Origin: Clostridia bacterium
Lineage (GTDB): Bacteria; Bacillota; Clostridia; Christensenellales; Aristaeellaceae
Length of the DNA: 64,000 bases
Direction: 5' to 3'
Assembly: GCA_017470145.1 (NCBI GenBank)
Contig: JAFUFB010000025.1
Location: 154,742 to 218,741, forward strand
Below the pieces are notes generated by a model that did not search any database, was not told the DNA's origin, and worked only from the letters and a program-made list of their open reading frames with translations. Both the position numbers and the translations under genes were made by a program. Shown piece after piece: positions 8,039-15,474 of the stretch. Position 1 is the stretch's first letter. Each line of letters opens with the position of its first letter.

Positions 8039-8416
8039 TTATTTCTTTTCTTTCTTTTCTCCGCGCATAACATTCAGTATTTCTTCCAGATCCTGCGCGG
8101 AAAGATCACCGCTATCCACCAGGTGATTGACCAGCAGCGAAGCTTTCCCTTTGAACACATGATTCAGGAACTTATGTGTTTCAGTTGTGGAAGCCTCCTC
8201 CCGGGTGATCAGCGGAACATACGTCTTTGCCCTGGCAGAGTCATCCATGCTGACAGCGCCTTTTTCAGTCATTCTTTTCAGCAGGGTGATGACCGTCTGG
8301 CGAGTCCAGCCGGTTACCGGTTCCAGTGTTGACGTGATCTCTCCCATGGTTTGGGGAGCATGATCCCACAAACATTCCATGATCTTCCATTCAGCTTCCG
8401 TGACCTGTACAGTCAT
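8039..8416 (-). CDS. BlaI/MecI-family transcriptional repressor
   Basis: 125 residues, full length for the family. An N-terminal winged helix (AEWKIMECLWDHAPQTMGEI, then TGWTRQTVITLLKRMTEKGA) is followed by the C-terminal dimerisation region (LLVNHLVDSGDLSAQDLEEI). ATG at 8416 is preferred over GTG at 8422 because GGGGAGG stands eight bases before it. BlaI proteins bind promoter dyads as dimers and are normally inactivated by cleavage triggered by a BlaR1 protease. Here two dyads overlap the gene's own promoter, so it is probably autoregulated. The partner BlaR1 is only a remnant, so any inducing signal must come from elsewhere. Confidence 0.9.
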   Translation of the reverse strand: MTVQVTEAEWKIMECLWDHAPQTMGEITSTLEPVTGWTRQTVITLLKRMTEKGAVSMDDSARAKTYVPLITREEASTTETHKFLNHVFKGKASLLVNHLVDSGDLSAQDLEEILNVMRGEKKEKK

Positions 8417-8435
8417 CTTCACTACCTCCCCAAAA

Positions 8436-8475
8436 GTCGACGCGCGTCTACTTCAAATAGTATACGCACGTCGAC
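8436..8475 (-). promoter_or_regulatory. tandem BlaI-type operator dyads
   Basis: Two 16-bp dyads of the form GTnnACGnnCGTnnAC lie at 8436-8451 and 8460-8475, centre-to-centre 24 bp. The first matches its own reverse complement at 14 of 16 positions. One covers the end of the -10 element and the spacer; the other lies just past the transcription start. Placement over the blaI promoter fits autorepression. The half-site differs from the classical staphylococcal TACA/TGTA operator. Confidence 0.7.
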
Positions 8476-8487
8476 ATGTAATGTCAA
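8459..8487 (-). promoter_or_regulatory. sigma-A promoter of blaI
   Basis: On the minus strand TTGACA (8487-8482) and TATACT (8464-8459) are separated by 17 bases. Transcription would start near 8452, about 35 bases before the blaI ATG, and could run through the downstream secreted-protein genes. Confidence 0.8.
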
Positions 8488-8693
8488 GTACTATTCCAAT
8501 GAGGCACTTATCTGAAGTCATTTAACCGAATATATTGCGTCACTCGTTGAAGATATCTGAACCCCGTTTGAACCTTTCAGTCTGATAAAAATACGTATAA
8601 ATCGATAGAAAAACGTTTTCGCCTGTCAGATCTGGTAAACGGCCTTCGCTACAATGATCGAATTCAGATCGCTGTAGCCCTTGAAACACAAGG

Positions 8694-8723
8694 AAAAGGA
8701 GGCCTCTTTCGAAGTCTCCTTTT
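8694..8723 (-). terminator. rho-independent terminator of tRNA-Arg
   Basis: AAAAGGAG and CTCCTTTT pair across a 14-base interior immediately downstream of the tRNA on the minus strand, giving a stem ending in a T-run. The symmetrical A/T tracts would also stop transcription from the other side. Confidence 0.7.
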
Positions 8724-8726
8724 CAG

Positions 8727-8800
8727 TGAGCCCGGCGGGATTCGAACCCACGACCTTTTGATTCGTAGTCAAACACTCTATCCAGCTGAGCTACGAGCCC
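8727..8800 (-). tRNA. tRNA-Arg(ACG)
   Basis: 74 nucleotides fold into a full cloverleaf: a 7-bp acceptor with two G-U pairs, a GCTC/GAGT D-stem, the anticodon stem TTTGA/TCAAA around loop CTACGAA (anticodon ACG, read as ICG), and a GTGGG/CCCGC T-stem around TTCGAAT. The discriminator is A and no CCA is encoded. Confidence 0.96.
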
Positions 8801-8825
8801 ACAGCCATCTCTCGACAGCCCCGAT

Positions 8826-8854
8826 ATGATACCACAAGACAACCAGAATGTCAA
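8826..8854 (-). promoter_or_regulatory. promoter of tRNA-Arg
   Basis: On the minus strand TTGACA (8854-8849) and TATCAT (8831-8826) have a 17-base spacer, 26 bases upstream of the tRNA 5' end. Confidence 0.75.
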
Positions 8855-8923
8855 TTCCTTTTTTTCAAGAAAAGTGTGAAGAAAATCCGACAATAAGTTA
8901 ACAAAATCGTTGCTTGTTGCGGA

Positions 8924-8952
8924 TTGTAAAACGGGAAAGGATTCGATAAAAT
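8924..8952 (+). promoter_or_regulatory. promoter of the 5'-nucleotidase gene
   Basis: TTGTAA (8924-8929) and TAAAAT (8947-8952) are separated by 17 bases, ending about 50 bases before the start codon. Confidence 0.65.
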
Positions 8953-9003
8953 AAGGGTGTCAACCGTTCCTATTCTTTATTTGAGGAAGGAGTCGTGGTA
9001 ACC

Positions 9004-10674
9004 ATGAAAAGGATTATTGCTCTGATTCTGGCCCTGTGCATGGCGCTGAGCCTTTCCTTCGCCTTCGCGGAGGATGGCGGGGTGGCGGCGGATATTCGCA
9101 CGGCCACAGCCAGCGACTACACGGGAAAGACCGTGATCCTGCACTCCAACGATGTGCACGGACAGATTGATGGCTATGCCTGGATTGCCGGCCTGCGGAC
9201 CTATTTTGAAGGCCTGGGCGCTAAGGTGATTCTGGCGGACGCTGGCGATTTTAGCCAGGGCACGGTGTATGTCAGCTCCAGCAAAGGTGCTGCCGCCATC
9301 GATATGATGAACGCCGCGAAGTACGACGTCATCACCCTGGGAAATCATGAATTTGACTTCGGTTATCCTCAGCTGATGGACAACCTGAGCAAGGCGGAGT
9401 TCACCGCGCTGTGCGCGAACATCACGCTGGATGAAACGGGCGAGTCGATCCTGCCCGGTACCAAGGTCATCGAGACGGAAAGCGGTCTGAAGATTGGCTT
9501 CTTCGGCCTGGATACGCCTGAAACCGTGACCAAGGTGAACCCCGGTCTGATCAACATGATTACCTTCTCCACCTTTGACAAGCTGTACGAAGCGGGCCAG
9601 AGCGCCGTGGACGCGCTGAAGAGCGAGAATGCGGATCTGGTTATCGGCCTGGTGCACCTGGGCGTGGATGAAGAGAGCCGGGCGAATGGTTATCGGTCCA
9701 TCGACCTGCTGGGCAAGGTAAGCGGCATTGATCTGCTAATCGATGGTCATAGCCACACCGTGATGACCGCGGGCCCCGATGGTGAACCCATCCAGTCCAC
9801 TGGCACCAAGTTTGCTTACGTGGGCGTGGTGGTGATCGACGACGAAAGCAAGACCATTGAAAATCGTTTCCTGCTGCCCACCTATCTGGGAAATAAGCTG
9901 TATGCCATGAACGGTGTGGACGGCGACGTGCTGGCTGTGGCGGAGAAGATCACTGCGGAAGTGGACGCAGAATACAGTGCTGTGTTCGCGACCTCTGAGG
10001 TCGTGCTGAATGGCGAAAAGGCCCCCGGCAACCGCACCGAGGAAACCAACCTGGGCGATCTGATTACGGACGCTATGGTTTGGTCTGTCGTGAAGGAAGG
10101 CGGCATCGAGCAGGTGGAGCCCAACGCAGTGGTTGGCATCACCAATGGTGGCGGCATCCGCGCGGCGATTAACGTGGGCGATGTTTCCAAGAAGGATATC
10201 AACACCGTGCTGCCCTTCGGCAACACTGTGGCCGTGATCTATGTGACGGGCAGCGAGCTGCTGGAAGCGCTGGAAGCTTCCACCTTCTGCACGCCGGAAT
10301 CCATCGGCGGCTATCCGCAGACCTCCGGAATTACCTGGACCCTGGATACCACCAAGGCCTATGATCAGGGCGAGGTTTATGTGCTGGATGGCAAGGAGAG
10401 CAGCTATTATGCTCCTGCTTCCATCAACCGTGTAACCATCACAGCCATCAATGGAGAAGCGTTCGATGAAAACGCGACCTACGCTGTGGTGACCAACAAC
10501 TTCTGCGCGGCAGGCGGCGATACCTACAATGTGTTTGGTCGGTCCACCTCTTCCTTCGATACCGGCATCCCCATGGACGAAGCTGTGATGGCTTATGTGG
10601 AGGATGTGCTGGCTGGGAAGATTTCCGCGGATACCTACGCGGAGCCTCAGGGCCGTGAAACGCAGATCAAGTAA
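9004..10674 (+). CDS. secreted 5'-nucleotidase / 2',3'-cyclic phosphodiesterase family
   Basis: 556 residues. A signal peptide covers 1-22, cleaved near AFA-ED. The N-terminal metallophosphatase domain shows its two-metal motifs in order: SNDVHG (48-53), DAGDFSQG (~79-86), GNHEFDFG (~113-120), then GHSHT. The C-terminal 5'-nucleotidase domain has ITNGGGIRAA, VLPFGNT and AAGGDTYNVF, the substrate-binding part. It should hydrolyse extracellular nucleotides to nucleosides plus phosphate for salvage. ATG at 9004 is preferred over GTG at 8995 because GGAGG is only three bases before the latter. Monocistronic, with its own promoter and a strong terminator. No cell-wall anchor motif is seen. Confidence 0.92.
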   Translation: MKRIIALILALCMALSLSFAFAEDGGVAADIRTATASDYTGKTVILHSNDVHGQIDGYAWIAGLRTYFEGLGAKVILADAGDFSQGTVYVSSSKGAAAIDMMNAAKYDVITLGNHEFDFGYPQLMDNLSKAEFTALCANITLDETGESILPGTKVIETESGLKIGFFGLDTPETVTKVNPGLINMITFSTFDKLYEAGQSAVDALKSENADLVIGLVHLGVDEESRANGYRSIDLLGKVSGIDLLIDGHSHTVMTAGPDGEPIQSTGTKFAYVGVVVIDDESKTIENRFLLPTYLGNKLYAMNGVDGDVLAVAEKITAEVDAEYSAVFATSEVVLNGEKAPGNRTEETNLGDLITDAMVWSVVKEGGIEQVEPNAVVGITNGGGIRAAINVGDVSKKDINTVLPFGNTVAVIYVTGSELLEALEASTFCTPESIGGYPQTSGITWTLDTTKAYDQGEVYVLDGKESSYYAPASINRVTITAINGEAFDENATYAVVTNNFCAAGGDTYNVFGRSTSSFDTGIPMDEAVMAYVEDVLAGKISADTYAEPQGRETQIK

Positions 10675-10694
10675 TATTTGATCGAATTGCACTC

Positions 10695-10732
10695 GCGGAC
10701 TGCCATAGGATATGATGGCAGTCCGCTTTTTT
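10695..10732 (+). terminator. rho-independent terminator
   Basis: GCGGACTGCCAT pairs with ATGGCAGTCCGC across an 8-base loop, followed by six T. It closes the 5'-nucleotidase transcript. Confidence 0.93.
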
Positions 10733-10763
10733 GAAGCCATTGGGCAAACAGGGAGGCGAAGAA

Positions 10764-11492
10764 ATGCAATCGGAAAAGATTCAGCAATTGCAAGAGATTA
10801 TAGATCAATCTAAAAGGATAGTATTCTTTGGCGGCGCTGGGGTTTCCACCGCCAGCGGGATTCCAGATTTTCGATCCGCAACGGGGATATATTCCGAACA
10901 GTTTGGACATCTTTCTCCAGAAACGATTCTAAGCAGGACGTTTTTCGACCTGCATCCGGAAATCTTCTTTGACTTTTATCGCAAGCACCTGCTGTACCCG
11001 GATGCCCAGCCCAATGCGGCCCATCGGAAGCTTTACGAATGGGAAAAGCAGGACAAGCTGAAGGGCATCGTGACACAGAACATCGACGGCCTGCACAAGG
11101 CGGCGGGGAATATCCGGGTCTATGAGCTGCACGGGACTATCCATGAAAACTATTGCATGGAGTGCAACGCGGCGTATCCCATGGAATATATTCTTGAATC
11201 GGAAGGGATTCCTCGGTGCAAGGACTGCGGCGGCGTTATCAAGCCCAAGGTGGTGCTATATGAGGAGCCGTTGGAAAAGTACGTTTGCATTGGCGCGGTT
11301 CGCGAAATCGCGAATGCGGACACATTGATCGTCGCGGGCACGTCCCTGGCAGTGCAGCCGGCGGCCTCCTTCATTGACAATTTCCGGGGAAAGCATCTTG
11401 TGATTCTGAACAAAGAGGCGATTCCGGGAGAAGAAAGAGCAACGCTGGTAATCCACGATGATCTGGCCGCGGTGATGGCGCAGCTACATTAA
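10764..11492 (+). CDS. NAD-dependent protein deacylase, Sir2 family
   Basis: 242 residues. NAD-binding motifs GGAGVSTASGIPDFRS (~23-38) and TQNIDGLH (~104-111) precede the catalytic His in ELHGT (His123). The zinc site is four cysteines, Cys131/134 and Cys152/155, and AGTSLAVQPA closes the Rossmann fold. The enzyme removes acyl groups from lysines using NAD. The start at 10764 is set by GGAGG eight bases upstream; an earlier ATG at 10731 falls in the preceding terminator. Cytoplasmic, apparently monocistronic. Confidence 0.93.
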   Translation: MQSEKIQQLQEIIDQSKRIVFFGGAGVSTASGIPDFRSATGIYSEQFGHLSPETILSRTFFDLHPEIFFDFYRKHLLYPDAQPNAAHRKLYEWEKQDKLKGIVTQNIDGLHKAAGNIRVYELHGTIHENYCMECNAAYPMEYILESEGIPRCKDCGGVIKPKVVLYEEPLEKYVCIGAVREIANADTLIVAGTSLAVQPAASFIDNFRGKHLVILNKEAIPGEERATLVIHDDLAAVMAQLH

Positions 11493-11548
11493 GGGAAGAT
11501 AACGTTTTTCTTGCTTCAAAGAAAGACACATATTCAGCCGAGATGGGG

Positions 11549-11581
11549 CGAAACATGGTTTCGTTCGATTTCGGTTTTTTT
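11549..11581 (+). terminator. weak terminator candidate
   Basis: CGAAAC and GTTTCG form a short hairpin, with a seven-T run 11 bases further on. The spacing is not ideal, so this is only a candidate end for the sirtuin transcript. Confidence 0.3.
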
Positions 11582-11582
11582 A

Positions 11583-11611
11583 TTGACGTGAAGGGTGGTT
11601 TTTTGTATAAT
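11583..11611 (+). promoter_or_regulatory. promoter of the dCMP deaminase operon
   Basis: TTGACG (11583-11588) and TATAAT (11606-11611) have a 17-base spacer, about 75 bases upstream of the dCMP deaminase start. Confidence 0.85.
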
Positions 11612-11687
11612 AGATTATTCAAAGCGGTGAAGTATTTTCCATATTCGACAGGTCTGAGACGTGGAGAAGTGAAAGGCGGGGAGCATC

Positions 11688-12152
11688 ATGGATAAATGGG
11701 ATCATCGGTTTATGAAGATGACCTATACCATCGCGGAATGGTCCAGCTGCTTCCGCAAGGGGCGGAGCATCGGCTGCGTCATTGTGCGGGACAAGCGGAT
11801 CATGACCACGGGATATAACGGCGCGCCGGCGGGGATCAAGACCTGCCGGGAGCGGGGGGAGTGCCTGCGGGATAAGCTGGGCATCGCCAGCGGTACGCGG
11901 ATGGAAACCTGCTACGCAGTCCACGCGGAGCAGAACGCCATCGTCCAGGCGGCGAAGCTGGGGGTCAATATTGACGGAGCCACCCTGTACTGCACCCATC
12001 AGCCCTGCAGCATGTGCTGCAAGATGATCATCAACAGCGGGATTCAGCGGGTGGTTTATAAAGAAGGATACCCGGATCCCTTCACGCTGGAGCTGTTTGA
12101 CGAGGCGGGCGTGCGGCTGGAGAAGTACGAGGACGAGGGAAACGAAGCATGA
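11688..12152 (+). CDS. dCMP/CMP deaminase family protein
   Basis: 154 residues, usual length for ComEB-type dCMP deaminase. The zinc-dependent deaminase signature is complete: HAE (His79, Glu81) and PCSMC (Cys107, Cys110). It converts dCMP to dUMP, feeding thymidylate synthesis. The N-terminal segment NGAPAG is typical of the dCMP subgroup. A ribosome site (GGGGAG) precedes ATG. The stop overlaps the start of the next gene in ATGA. Confidence 0.92.
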   Translation: MDKWDHRFMKMTYTIAEWSSCFRKGRSIGCVIVRDKRIMTTGYNGAPAGIKTCRERGECLRDKLGIASGTRMETCYAVHAEQNAIVQAAKLGVNIDGATLYCTHQPCSMCCKMIINSGIQRVVYKEGYPDPFTLELFDEAGVRLEKYEDEGNEA

Positions 12153-12925
12153 AATATCACATTGACACGATTCCTATCTGGGACGCGGCGAAGCTGGAAG
12201 GAGAATGCCTCCTCTGCGCCCTGGAGCGGCGGACGGAGCTGGGGGAGGCGGAAAGATATCTGGGGGCCTCCGTCATGGAGCCGGACACCCGCATCCAGGT
12301 GAACTCCCGGGGCTTTTGCAGGAAGCATCACGCCATGCTTTTCACCATGAGCAATCGGCTGGGGCATGCCCTGATGCTGGAAAGCCACATGATCGAGAAC
12401 CGGGAGCGGCTGGAGAAAAGCTGGAAAGCCCTGGAGAAGGCAGGGCAGGCGCTGGCGGGTGCCGGGCTGGGAGATAAAATCAACGGCAAGGCCCGCAGCG
12501 CCAAGGAGGCGGTGGTGCAGGAGGCGAAGAAGATTCAGGAGATGGCCGGGACCTGCGTCATGTGCGACACAATTAACGACAACATGCTGCGCTATCTGCA
12601 CACCTTCTTCCATCTTTATCAGAACGACGGGGAATTCCGTCGGAAGTTCCTCTCTGGCAAAGGACTCTGCATCCCCCACACGGGGCAGCTGCTGGAGGTG
12701 GCGGCGGAGGAGCTGAACACCAAGGAGCTGGGCGAGTTCGTTCAGGCCCTGGCCAAAATGGAAGGGGAGAACCTGGACCGGATTCAGGAGGACATCTCCT
12801 GGTTCATCAAGAAATTCGACTACCGATTCGAGAAAGAGGACTGGAAAAACAGCAAGGACGCGGTGGAGCGGACGGTGAACAAGACCCGGGGCTGGTGCGT
12901 CGGGAAAGAACCCAATGAAACATAA
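12149..12925 (+). CDS. DUF6062-like cysteine-rich protein
   Basis: 258 residues, soluble, with no signal peptide. Cysteine pairs CLLC near residue 22 and CVMC near 138, each followed by a Cys/His element (FCRKHH, LCIPHT), suggest two structurally related halves each binding a metal or Fe-S cluster. I believe this is the uncharacterised DUF6062 family of Clostridia, from memory of its pattern. It is translationally coupled (ATGA overlap) to dCMP deaminase and lies 75 bases upstream of the hydrogenase-associated genes. Function unknown. Confidence 0.7.
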   Translation: MKYHIDTIPIWDAAKLEGECLLCALERRTELGEAERYLGASVMEPDTRIQVNSRGFCRKHHAMLFTMSNRLGHALMLESHMIENRERLEKSWKALEKAGQALAGAGLGDKINGKARSAKEAVVQEAKKIQEMAGTCVMCDTINDNMLRYLHTFFHLYQNDGEFRRKFLSGKGLCIPHTGQLLEVAAEELNTKELGEFVQALAKMEGENLDRIQEDISWFIKKFDYRFEKEDWKNSKDAVERTVNKTRGWCVGKEPNET

Positions 12926-12999
12926 TCCGGGGCCCGGCGGGGGAGATCCTTTCGCCCTGTGGGTCCGACGCGAAAATACGTTTGGAGGAGACGGGAAAC

Positions 13000-13368
13000 A
13001 TGACCATCGGAGAAGTGAAAGACATTCTGGAAGCAAAGGTGCTGATTGGCGGGGATCGGATGGATGAGCCGGTGGACACGGCCTGCGGGTCCGACCTGAT
13101 GAGCGATGTGCTGGCCTTCGTGAAGGACAAGACGGTGCTGATTACCGGGCTCATCAATCCTCACGTGGTCCGCACCAGCGAGATGCTGGACATTACCTGC
13201 ATCGTCTTCTCCCGGGGGAAGCTGCCCAGCGAGGAGATCCTGGAGGAAGCGGAGGAAAGCGGCATCACGGTGCTGAGCACGGAAATGACCACATATACCG
13301 CCTGCGGTGAGCTTTATGTGCACGGCCTGCCGGGTACCAAGAAGCGCGCAGGCGCGGAGGGAGCGTGA
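13000..13368 (+). CDS. DRTGG-domain protein of the hydrogenase operon
   Basis: 122 residues. The pattern (MTIGEVKDILEAKVLIGG, CGSDLMSDVLAF, VLITGLINPHVVRTSEM) is that of the small DRTGG-domain proteins encoded beside [FeFe] hydrogenases in Clostridia, a fold shared with CBS-type regulatory and phosphotransacetylase domains. ATG at 13000 is chosen because GGAGG ends nine bases before it. A second such protein follows the hydrogenase. Presumed ligand-binding or signalling component; the ligand is unknown. Confidence 0.8.
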   Translation: MTIGEVKDILEAKVLIGGDRMDEPVDTACGSDLMSDVLAFVKDKTVLITGLINPHVVRTSEMLDITCIVFSRGKLPSEEILEEAEESGITVLSTEMTTYTACGELYVHGLPGTKKRAGAEGA

Positions 13369-13372
13369 GAAC

Positions 13373-13798
13373 ATGGGCGTGCTGATTGAAAAGACATTCC
13401 CGGTGGAGGCCGGCGCCTATGAAACAGCAGGGGAGGCGTCCACCACCATTAAGCGGACGCTGAAGCAGCTGGGCGTCGGGGCGGAGGTGCTGCGGCATGT
13501 CAGCGTCGCCTGCTACGAGGTGGAGCTGAACCTGGTGATCCACTCCCTGGGCGGCGAGCTGATTTTGCAGGTGGAGCCGGAGAAGGTGACCCTGATCTCC
13601 AAGGACGTGGGGCCCGGCATCCCGGACATCGAAAAGGCCATGACGGAGGGATACTCCACAGCCAACGAGGAGGCCCGGACCCTAGGCTTCGGCGCTGGCA
13701 TGGGCCTGCCCAACATGAAGCGGAACGCCACGGAGTTCGACATCCAGAGCGAAGTGGGCGTCGGAACCACGATTACCATGAGTTTTGCACTAAAATAA
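13373..13798 (+). CDS. GHKL ATPase, RsbW/RsbT-like kinase
   Basis: 141 residues, a single GHKL ATPase domain without sensor or phospho-acceptor parts. The N box is ACYEVELNLVIHS, the G1 box DVGPGIPD (~78-85) and the G2 box GFGAGMGLPNMKR (~105-117). This size and form match anti-sigma/serine kinases of the RsbW/RsbT type found in hydrogenase operons. It probably phosphorylates or binds a partner in response to the hydrogenase-like sensor. The start at 13373 follows GGAG; the upstream extension would overlap the DRTGG gene. Confidence 0.85.
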   Translation: MGVLIEKTFPVEAGAYETAGEASTTIKRTLKQLGVGAEVLRHVSVACYEVELNLVIHSLGGELILQVEPEKVTLISKDVGPGIPDIEKAMTEGYSTANEEARTLGFGAGMGLPNMKRNATEFDIQSEVGVGTTITMSFALK

Positions 13799-13808
13799 GG
13801 TGTGATAG

Positions 13809-15101
13809 ATGGAACAGAAGAGATTTCATTCGGTGCGGCTGGAACGGGACAAATGCCGCGCCTGTACCAATTGCCTGAAGCGATGTCCCACGGAAGCCAT
13901 CCGGGTTCGGGGCGGCAGCGCCCACATTATCGATGAGCGCTGCATCGATTGCGGAGAATGCATCCGAGTGTGTGATTATCACGCCAAGGTGGCAGTGACG
14001 GATCCCCTGAGCGTCATCGAGGGATGGAAGTACAAAATCGCTCTGCCGGCCCCCAGCCTCTACGGGCAGTTCAAGAATCTGCAGCACATTTCCCAGCTGC
14101 TCTCTGCTCTGAAGGACCTGGGATTTGACGACGTGTTTGAGGTGGCCCGCGGCGCGGATGTGGTTAGCCGGGCCATTCGGGAAAGGCTAAAAAAGCCGGA
14201 CCTGCCCCGGCCGGTGATTTCTTCCGCCTGCCCGGCCATTGTTCGACTGATTCAGGTTCGCTTTCCGGACCTGATCGATCATATCGTGGATATCCGCCAG
14301 CCCATGGAGGTGGCGGCCATGATCGCTAAGAAGGAATTCGCCCGGAAATATCAGGTGGAGGAAAAGGAGATTGGATGCTTTTTCCTGACCCCCTGCCCGG
14401 CAAAGATGACGGCCATTCAGAACCCCATTGGCCATGAGAAAAGCGCCGTGGACGGCGCCATCAGCGTCATGGATATCTATGGTCCCCTCAGCGCCGCGCT
14501 ACGGAAGGCGCCGGTGGTGGAGGAGCTGCAAACCTCCTCGGATTTCGGGGTGGGCTGGGCCCGCAGCGGCGGGGAATGCGACGCGGTGTGCCCGACGGAG
14601 AGCATGGCTGTAGACGGTATCGCCAACTGCATCCGCGTGCTGGAGGAGATTGAGGATAACCGGCTGAACGGGCTGGAATTCTTCGAGGGCGCCGCCTGCA
14701 CGGGAGGCTGTGTCGGCGGGCCACTGAATTTTGAAAACACCTACGTGGCCCGGAACTGGATTCGCCGGCTGGTGGATATTCGGAACGCGGAGCTGAATGT
14801 AGAGGCAGGCATGATGACCAAGTACAACCTGTACGACAGCCGCCGCATCCTGCCAAATTCCGCCATGAAGCTGGATGACGACCTGGTGGAAGCCATGCGG
14901 AAGATGGAGCGAATTGAGGAAATTTATGCCAACCTGCCAGGGTATGACTGCGGCAGCTGTGGCAGCCCCACCTGCCGGACCTTTGCGGAGGATATCGTCC
15001 AGGGAAACGCCCGGGAGATGGACTGCATCCACCGCATGAAGGATCAGCTGCGGGTCATGGCCCAACAGATGGTGGATATTGCCGAAACGACAAGAGAATA
15101 A
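13809..15101 (+). CDS. sensory-type [FeFe] hydrogenase-like protein
   Basis: 430 residues. Two [4Fe-4S] ferredoxin clusters (Cys16/19/22/26 and Cys45/48/51/55) precede the H-cluster domain with Cys141 (SSACPA), Cys196 and Lys199 (TPCPAK), and Cys297/301 (CTGGC). All four H-cluster cysteines are present. The proton-relay cysteine of catalytic enzymes (TSCCP) is Ala140 here, and the Met of motif 3 is Ala; both changes are typical of slow, sensory group C/D enzymes. A further four-cysteine Fe-S domain follows (Cys381/384/389/406). I infer an H2 or redox sensor. No maturation genes (hydEFG) are in the window. Confidence 0.87.
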   Translation: MEQKRFHSVRLERDKCRACTNCLKRCPTEAIRVRGGSAHIIDERCIDCGECIRVCDYHAKVAVTDPLSVIEGWKYKIALPAPSLYGQFKNLQHISQLLSALKDLGFDDVFEVARGADVVSRAIRERLKKPDLPRPVISSACPAIVRLIQVRFPDLIDHIVDIRQPMEVAAMIAKKEFARKYQVEEKEIGCFFLTPCPAKMTAIQNPIGHEKSAVDGAISVMDIYGPLSAALRKAPVVEELQTSSDFGVGWARSGGECDAVCPTESMAVDGIANCIRVLEEIEDNRLNGLEFFEGAACTGGCVGGPLNFENTYVARNWIRRLVDIRNAELNVEAGMMTKYNLYDSRRILPNSAMKLDDDLVEAMRKMERIEEIYANLPGYDCGSCGSPTCRTFAEDIVQGNAREMDCIHRMKDQLRVMAQQMVDIAETTRE

Positions 15102-15115
15102 GGAGAAATTCAACC

Positions 15116-15469
15116 ATGACTGTTAAAGAACTGATTGAACTGACCGGCGCGAAGGACATGACGCCGGACGCGCCGAAGGATACGGAAGTGACCTGTGGAT
15201 ACACCTGCGATTTGCTGAGCTGGGTCATGGCCCACGGGAAAGCGGGCATGGCCTGGATCACGGTGCAGACCCATATGAACGTCATCGCGGTGGCCAGCCT
15301 GATGGAGATGGCGGCGGTCATTATTCCGGAGGATATCGAGATGGAGGAGGCCACCCTGGCCAAGGCGAAGGACGAGGATATCTGCGTCCTGCAGAGCAGC
15401 AAAACCGCCTATGAGCTGTGCGCCCTGATGGCGCAGGCCGGGCTGCCGGGGACGCCTCGGGAGGGATAA
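15116..15469 (+). CDS. second DRTGG-type small protein
   Basis: 117 residues, 14 bases downstream of the hydrogenase. It is related in length and pattern to the protein at 13000 (MTVKELIELTGAK, CGYTCDLLSWVMAH), but a Cys-x3-Cys replaces the usual core. Databases often label relatives as serine kinase, but no kinase motif is visible. Probably a paired signalling module flanking the hydrogenase. Confidence 0.75.
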   Translation: MTVKELIELTGAKDMTPDAPKDTEVTCGYTCDLLSWVMAHGKAGMAWITVQTHMNVIAVASLMEMAAVIIPEDIEMEEATLAKAKDEDICVLQSSKTAYELCALMAQAGLPGTPREG

Positions 15470-15474
15470 GGGCC

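Noticed and set aside
9736-10740. 334-codon open frame antisense to the 5'-nucleotidase
   Set aside because: Shadow of a GC-biased gene; composition (His/Gly/Arg-rich) and lack of start signals argue against coding.
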